Positions 62,200-64,000 of a stretch of DNA of 64,000 nt are shown in pieces. The position numbers and the translations under genes are program-made. Position 1 is the first letter of the stretch; the number at the start of each line of letters is the position of its first letter. Below the pieces are notes generated by a model. That model searched no databases. It was not told where the DNA came from and worked only from the letters and a program-made list of their open reading frames with translations. This DNA comes from Lachnospiraceae bacterium (GTDB lineage: Bacteria; Bacillota; Clostridia; Lachnospirales; Lachnospiraceae), in assembly GCA_024694625.1 (NCBI GenBank), contig JAILJP010000022.1, positions 1-64,000 of the forward strand, given 5' to 3'.

Positions 62200-64000
62200 T
62201 TAACACTTTACAAGTTTTGCAAAAGAAGCAAACATCTTCTTTACGCCCACCCGTTCAAATTCAACGGTAACTTCATAATCTCTTCCGCCGTCTGCAATTT
62301 TTTTCACGACGCCTTCACCAAATTTCTGATGAGATACCCGATCGCCTTCCCCATAATCCAAAGCATTTTTTTGAATCCTGGTTCCCGCAGTCTTTTCTTT
62401 CATTTCCTTCATCTTTGCCGCATAAGAAGATGCCGCCGTAGGCTTTGTGGCTTCTTTTTTCCTTTGGGCAAAGGTTTTCACCGGTTCATCAAAAGGTGTT
62501 GCGGCAAAATCTCTTGATTTTCCCTCCCAAAGGGAACCATCAATGATTTCCGAAGGAAGCTCTTTTACAAATCTGGAAATGGCACCATACTGCCATTCAC
62601 CACGAACCATTCTGGTTTTTGCTGCCGTCATGGTAAGCTGCTGTTTTGCTCTGGTGATTCCCACATAACAAAGTCGACGTTCTTCTTCCAATTCGGATTC
62701 GTCATCTCCTGCTATGGTCATAAAGGAAGGAAAGAGTCCGTCCTCCATTCCTGCCATGTATACGTTTTCAAATTCCAATCCCTTGGCTGAATGCAATGTC
62801 ATAAGAACAACATAGTCCTCATCCTCATCCACGGAATCAATGTCGGCAATCAAGGCAACCTCTTCTAAGAATCCGGAAAGAGTGGGATTTTCTCCCTCCT
62901 CCTGATAAATCACTGCCTTATTTACCAACTCATCAATATTTTCAATACGGGCAATGGCTTCATCGCTACCATCTGCCTCCAGTTCTTCCACATAGCCGGT
63001 TCCATTTAAAATTTCCCGTATAATTTCCGGGACCGTAAGATCCTGTGATTTTTTCTTTAAATCCTCAATAAAAGTTACGAAGGGAACAATTTTCCCTGCG
63101 GCCTTTCCAAGAGTGGTGATTTCCGATGCTTCCAAAAGCGCAGCATAGAAACTCATTTCATTTTTTCTTGCGTAAGTGGAAACCTTTCCCAAAGATGTGG
63201 CACCAATGCCTCTTTTGGGGACATTGATGATTCGCTGTACCGCCAAATCATCATCCCCGTTATCCACGGTTTTCAAATAAGCTAAAATATCTTTTACTTC
63301 TTTTCTGGAATAAAAGTTTACGCCACCTACGATTTTGTAGGGAATGTTTTCGTTCAAAAACTTTTCTTCCAAAATACGGGACTGGGCGTTGGTACGATAC
63401 AGCACCGCACTGTCCTTGAAATCAAAATTCCCACGGCGTTTTTGACTTCTTGCATCCATGGCGATAAACTCTGCCTCTTCGTAAGCAGAATCAAACTGAC
63501 GAAAACGAATCTTTTCTCCTTCGTCATTTTCTGTCCAAAGCGCCTTTTCCTTTCGGCCCTCGTTATTTTTAATCACCGCATTTGCCCCGTACAAAATTCG
63601 TTTTGTGGAACGATAATTTTGCTCCAACTTAATCACAGTGGCATTGGGAAAATGCTGTTCAAAATTTAAGATATTGTAAATATTTGCGCCACGGAATTTG
63701 TAGATGGACTGATCGTCATCACCTACCACACAAAGGTTTTCGTGGGAAGATGCCAAAAGGCGCACCAACTCAAACTGCACCGTGTTGGTATCCTGGTACT
63801 CATCCACCATAATATAACGGAACCGATTTTGATAGTAGTTCAAAACCTCAGGCTCCTGCTTCAACAATTCCACGGTTTTTAAAATTAAATCATCAAAATC
63901 AAAGGCATTGTTGGCACGAAGTCTGGACTGATACTCACGATAAGCGCTGATATAAGACTGCATCATAAACTCACCTTGATTTCTCGCTGCAAATTCTTCC
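62200..64000 (-). CDS. pcrA: ATP-dependent DNA helicase PcrA/UvrD family (5' end outside the window)
   Basis: DEYQDTN, CVVGDDDQSIYKFRGA, LEQNYRST, TLHSAKGLEF, VGITRAK. Frame stays open to 64000 upstream of the listed Met. Confidence 0.95.
   Translation of the reverse strand, partial: EEFAARNQGEFMMQSYISAYREYQSRLRANNAFDFDDLILKTVELLKQEPEVLNYYQNRFRYIMVDEYQDTNTVQFELVRLLASSHENLCVVGDDDQSIYKFRGANIYNILNFEQHFPNATVIKLEQNYRSTKRILYGANAVIKNNEGRKEKALWTENDEGEKIRFRQFDSAYEEAEFIAMDARSQKRRGNFDFKDSAVLYRTNAQSRILEEKFLNENIPYKIVGGVNFYSRKEVKDILAYLKTVDNGDDDLAVQRIINVPKRGIGATSLGKVSTYARKNEMSFYAALLEASEITTLGKAAGKIVPFVTFIEDLKKKSQDLTVPEIIREILNGTGYVEELEADGSDEAIARIENIDELVNKAVIYQEEGENPTLSGFLEEVALIADIDSVDEDEDYVVLMTLHSAKGLEFENVYMAGMEDGLFPSFMTIAGDDESELEEERRLCYVGITRAKQQLTMTAAKTRMVRGEWQYGAISRFVKELPSEIIDGSLWEGKSRDFAATPFDEPVKTFAQRKKEATKPTAASSYAAKMKEMKEKTAGTRIQKNALDYGEGDRVSHQKFGEGVVKKIADGGRDYEVTVEFERVGVKKMFASFAKLVKC

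Overview
The window is a chromosomal segment of a low-GC Firmicute. The family is probably Lachnospiraceae, inferred from DUF5688-type and HemZ-type proteins, LL-diaminopimelate aminotransferase and overall gene style; no rRNA is present to confirm it. Most genes lie on the minus strand. Contents from left to right: (i) 1-300, an unannotated non-coding stretch rich in complementary helices, cut by the window edge; (ii) 380-13455, a glycan-utilisation cluster (lipoprotein, GH43, esterase, small membrane protein, domain-permuted membrane GH3, GH2, GPH/MFS transporter, GH78); (iii) 13582-16917, a LytTR response regulator between two histidine kinases of different families; (iv) 18005-27903, a signalling island with an Hpt protein, a CbiMQO ECF metal transporter, a second Hpt, a REC-GGDEF-EAL protein, an APC-permease/hybrid-histidine-kinase fusion and an MCP; (v) housekeeping genes: aspS, hisS, aldo/keto reductase, HD-GYP, DHH, MCP, hemZ, MBL hydrolase, relA/spoT, GNAT, dapL, dapF, a eukaryotic-type hisA, guaB; (vi) the operon recN-argR-nadK-tlyA-dxs-ispA-xseB-xseA-nusB-gls24; (vii) rhodanese-TtcA fusion, MATE, MCP, rlmD and a pcrA fragment running off the right edge. 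The strongest new observation is a LytTR-like regulon. Three promoters, in front of the GH78 operon, the GH3 operon and the lipoprotein gene, each carry two direct repeats (GTTTRCGACAR) at exactly 21-bp periodicity. In each case the proximal repeat ends exactly 27 nt before a TATAGT/TATATT -10 box, and the LytTR regulator is encoded next door. Other points of interest: the permease-kinase fusion inside a self-contained phosphorelay to a c-di-GMP phosphodiesterase, the eukaryotic-type HisA, dispersed GGGACGGTTCTT..TGTCTTC repeats (one forming a terminator), and a terminator just upstream of nusB.
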